A stretch of 34,180 bases of DNA from positions 1 through 34,180 of the forward strand of contig JAEPQF010000028.1 in the NCBI GenBank assembly GCA_017640685.1, given 5' to 3'. The notes beneath the pieces were generated by a model. The model was not told where the DNA came from. It searched no databases and saw only the letters and a list, made by a program, of their open reading frames with translations. Positions 32,597-34,180 of this stretch are shown in pieces (the stretch's first letter is position 1; every line of letters begins with the position of its first letter). This DNA comes from Hyphomicrobiales bacterium (GTDB lineage Bacteria; Pseudomonadota; Alphaproteobacteria; Rhizobiales; HXMU1428-3). Both the position numbers and the translations under genes were made by a program.

Positions 32597-32876
32597 GCGC
32601 GGATGCTGTGACGGTTGCAGGTAGGCAATCTGAAGGAACACTAAAAAGTGGGTATCTAAAGCGCAACTTAAAACGCGGATTCTGTGATGGTTGCTCAGCG
32701 GCGTTTTCTGGTGGGAAACTGAAGCTGCATTAAAGAGGCAACCTGAAGGGCAACTAAATAGCCCGGTTGCTTGTGGGCAACCTGAAGGGCAACTAAATAG
32801 CCCGGTTGCTTGTGGGCAACCTGAAGGGCAACTAACAAGCGTGGATGCTTTGTGGGCATCTAAAGCGCAATCAAAG
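32597..32876 (+). repeat. Short hairpin repeat array before tRNA-Arg
   Basis: The array starts with a nested pair: the outer unit GCGC-GGATGC ... GTATCT-AAA-GCGC (32597-32671) holds another unit with GGTTGC/GCAATC (about 32607-32648). A diverged duplicate of its left half follows (about 32674-32694). Its GGTTGC/GGCAACC unit (32689-32760) is in turn split by GCGGC-GTTTTC-TGGTGG-GAAACT-GAA-GCTGC (32698-32728). Then come two near-identical units with a 39-bp period (32761-32799 and 32800-32838; GCCC/GGGC) and one with GCGT/GCGC and GGATGC/GCATCT (32839-32876). The last ends two bases before the tRNA. Confidence 0.85.
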
Positions 32877-32878
32877 AC

Positions 32879-32955
32879 GGTCCCATAGCTCAGCTGGATA
32901 GAGCAACTGCCTTCTAAGCAGTAGGTCCGAGGTTCGAATCCTCGTGGGATCGCCA
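32879..32955 (+). tRNA. tRNA-Arg (anticodon TCT)
   Basis: This 77-nt cloverleaf has acceptor stem GGTCCCA/TGGGATC with one G-T, D arm AGCTCAGCTGGATAGAGC, anticodon stem ACTGC/GCAGT with loop CTTCTAA (TCT), T arm CGAGGTTCGAATCCTCG, discriminator G and encoded CCA. A hairpin repeat abuts its 5' end, so its promoter must lie within or before the repeats. Confidence 0.97.
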
Positions 32956-32960
32956 TTCCT

Positions 32961-33713
32961 CTACTTTTTTGATTTCTCAATAATTTTCAAAATAGCTTTT
33001 TTATTATTCGCAGCATCTTTACTTGTAGGGTCAAGTTCCAGTGCTTTTGAAAAATCATTATAAGCGTCTTGGTGCTGGCCCAAAAGATAATGAGAAATTC
33101 CCCTGTTATAATACGTCGTTGAAACATTAGGTCTTAGCTCTAGTGAAGTATTGTAATCAGCAATAGCTTTGCGATAATTTTTCATTCGCTTATGAATTTC
33201 GGCGCGTTGCAAATAATCATAATCACTTCTAGGATCAGAAATAAGAGCGGCATTAAAGTCTTCTAATGCTTTATCTAGTTGCCCTTTGTTTCGATAAGCA
33301 ACACCTCGATTACTGAGAGCTAATGCATAATCTGGCGCGAGCTTCAATGCTTGGTTAAGGCTGGCAATAGCTAAATCATACTTCTTTATTCTTAAATAAA
33401 CAGAACCAAGATTATTGCTTGCTTTTACATTTTTAGGGTTGGCTCGAAGTGCACTTTCAAAATCGGAAAGAGCTTGATCATATTGCTCTTTCTTAAAATA
33501 TTGTAAGCCACGATTTTCGTACATAACAGACAAGTTGTGATTTGAAATTGGTTTCCCAAGATAGGTCTTTGTGGTGATAAATTTTGTGCAAGATTCAATA
33601 GCAATGTCACCAGTTTTCTTTTCACAAGCGCTACCGGCAAGTGTGCTTGACATAGAGAAAGTGAAAGTGAATGAGAATGCTGAGACAAAAATACCTAGAA
33701 TAATAAGCTTCAT
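32961..33713 (-). CDS. Secreted TPR-repeat protein
   Basis: This 250-residue protein has a signal peptide (about residues 1-28, ending LAGSA) and then a Cys-containing N-terminal segment. About five tetratricopeptide repeats follow (residues 65-240), each with the W/Y-x2-L-G/R-x5-Y-x2-A pattern, for example ALSNRGVAYRNKGQLDKALE. Such periplasmic TPR proteins scaffold protein complexes, often at the cell envelope. The ATG at 33713 is preferred to the TTG three codons upstream, since GGGGG lies at a workable distance. The stop is only six bases from the convergent tRNA-Arg. Confidence 0.82.
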   Translation of the reverse strand: MKLIILGIFVSAFSFTFTFSMSSTLAGSACEKKTGDIAIESCTKFITTKTYLGKPISNHNLSVMYENRGLQYFKKEQYDQALSDFESALRANPKNVKASNNLGSVYLRIKKYDLAIASLNQALKLAPDYALALSNRGVAYRNKGQLDKALEDFNAALISDPRSDYDYLQRAEIHKRMKNYRKAIADYNTSLELRPNVSTTYYNRGISHYLLGQHQDAYNDFSKALELDPTSKDAANNKKAILKIIEKSKK

Positions 33714-33840
33714 TTGATGCAATCCCCCAACCGTTAATTACAACACAGGTATTAATCGTAAAGCTGACTTTAGAAAAATAAAAGGGGGATAAATATTAAA
33801 TTTAGGTAATAGAAGGTCGTTTATTCATTCGGATCTAAAA

Positions 33841-34077
33841 TTAAACATTCATTTCCCAAATTAATTTGTCACCATTATTAGAAATTCTTACGCCATGTTT
33901 CTCTAGCGCAGAGAGAATTTTATCTAAAGTTTCGACCTTGGCTGTCAAAATTTGAGACTCCACTTCAACACGTCTCAAGGTAGAGATTGCAATTCCCGCT
34001 TCATCAGCAAGTTTTTGATGTGTCAGGCCAGCGGCAACTCGTGCAACTTTAATTTGTATTCCCTTAATAACGATCAT
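33841..34077 (-). CDS. XRE-family HTH regulator
   Basis: This 78-residue protein has a Cro/C1-type helix-turn-helix at residues 5-60: IKVARVAAGLTHQKLADEAG, then ISTLRRVEVES. The closing ALEKHGVRISNNGDKL matches a small-regulator family common in Rhizobiales (single HTH followed by a short strand with G-V-x-F/I). A TTG four codons upstream is an alternative start. It stands alone between a TPR gene and the window edge, and positions 34078-34180 hold no visible gene. The target is unknown. Confidence 0.78.
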   Translation of the reverse strand: MIVIKGIQIKVARVAAGLTHQKLADEAGIAISTLRRVEVESQILTAKVETLDKILSALEKHGVRISNNGDKLIWEMNV

Positions 34078-34180
34078 TTCTGTGTCCAACTAAATTAATA
34101 AGTTAAAGCTTATTCCATTTGAGTAATAAAAAATAGCGATTTTAAAGTAAAAAAATGTCTTTTAAGTGTATTAAATCACC

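Noticed and set aside
32761-32838. Tandem 39-bp units resembling a CRISPR array
   Set aside because: The units are identical throughout with no unique spacers, the same units occur singly elsewhere, and there are no cas genes.
32579-32980. Long frames on both strands before and over tRNA-Arg
   Set aside because: They translate the tandem hairpins (CGQPEGQLNSPVA repeats) and run into the tRNA gene.

Overview
The window looks like chromosomal DNA of an alphaproteobacterium, most likely a low-GC marine Hyphomicrobiales (Rhizobiales) relative. The evidence is gene content and order: DUF2842 beside ctaA, an NDUFS4-type complex I subunit gene next to a tRNA-Pro, the run alaC-hom-glpX-recJ, rplM-rpsI, and a two-domain cold-shock protein. 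There is no phage, no complete insertion sequence, no CRISPR array and no obvious defence island. Genus cannot be fixed from the sequence alone.

Layout. 1-5734 is the edge of an exopolysaccharide locus: on the minus strand a Wza-like export lipoprotein, a GT4 glycosyltransferase and the start of a sugar-phosphate transferase; divergently a Wzz/GumC-like chain-length protein without a kinase domain and a NodB-type deacetylase. 5735-6478 is a repeat-rich gap. 6479-9396 holds a pentapeptide-repeat membrane protein, a small XRE regulator divergent from an unknown membrane protein, and DUF2842. 9397-18541 carries heme A synthase, a threonine-dehydratase-like enzyme divergent from an AraC regulator, a small secreted basic protein, O-acetylhomoserine sulfhydrylase, ribosomal proteins L13/S9, argC and an Lrp/AsnC regulator. 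18614-25897 contains a LysE exporter, a small lipoprotein, then alaC-hom, glpX and recJ. 26016-34180 has three tRNAs (Glu, Pro, Arg), a cupin, an AEC permease, a fatty acid desaturase, an EamA transporter, a glyoxalase, a cold-shock protein, an NDUFS4 homologue, a TPR protein and a second XRE regulator.

Most of the cellular genes are ordinary. What stands out is the intergenic DNA, which is colonised by two families of structured dispersed repeats. The first is a short (about 35-40 bp) two-part hairpin, present at least 20 times. Its inner and outer stems both change in a compensatory way between copies, while the loop (TNGTGG) and an asymmetric 3' bulge (TGAA or GAA) stay fixed. All copies I found lie on the plus strand, and several sit inside the apical loop of another copy. 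The second is a 115-180 bp multi-hairpin element with five nearly full copies and one fragment. Its stems also covary, and three copies have their 3' end within about 10 nt of the stop codon of an oppositely oriented gene. Two copies carry a member of the first family at the same internal site. Some short hairpins appear to have been adopted as gene signals: one supplies the Shine-Dalgarno sequence of recJ, one a possible four-codon leader ORF before ctaA, and one the stop codon of ctaA. No enzyme that could move these elements is encoded in the window. I know of no described family that matches them, but I could not search.
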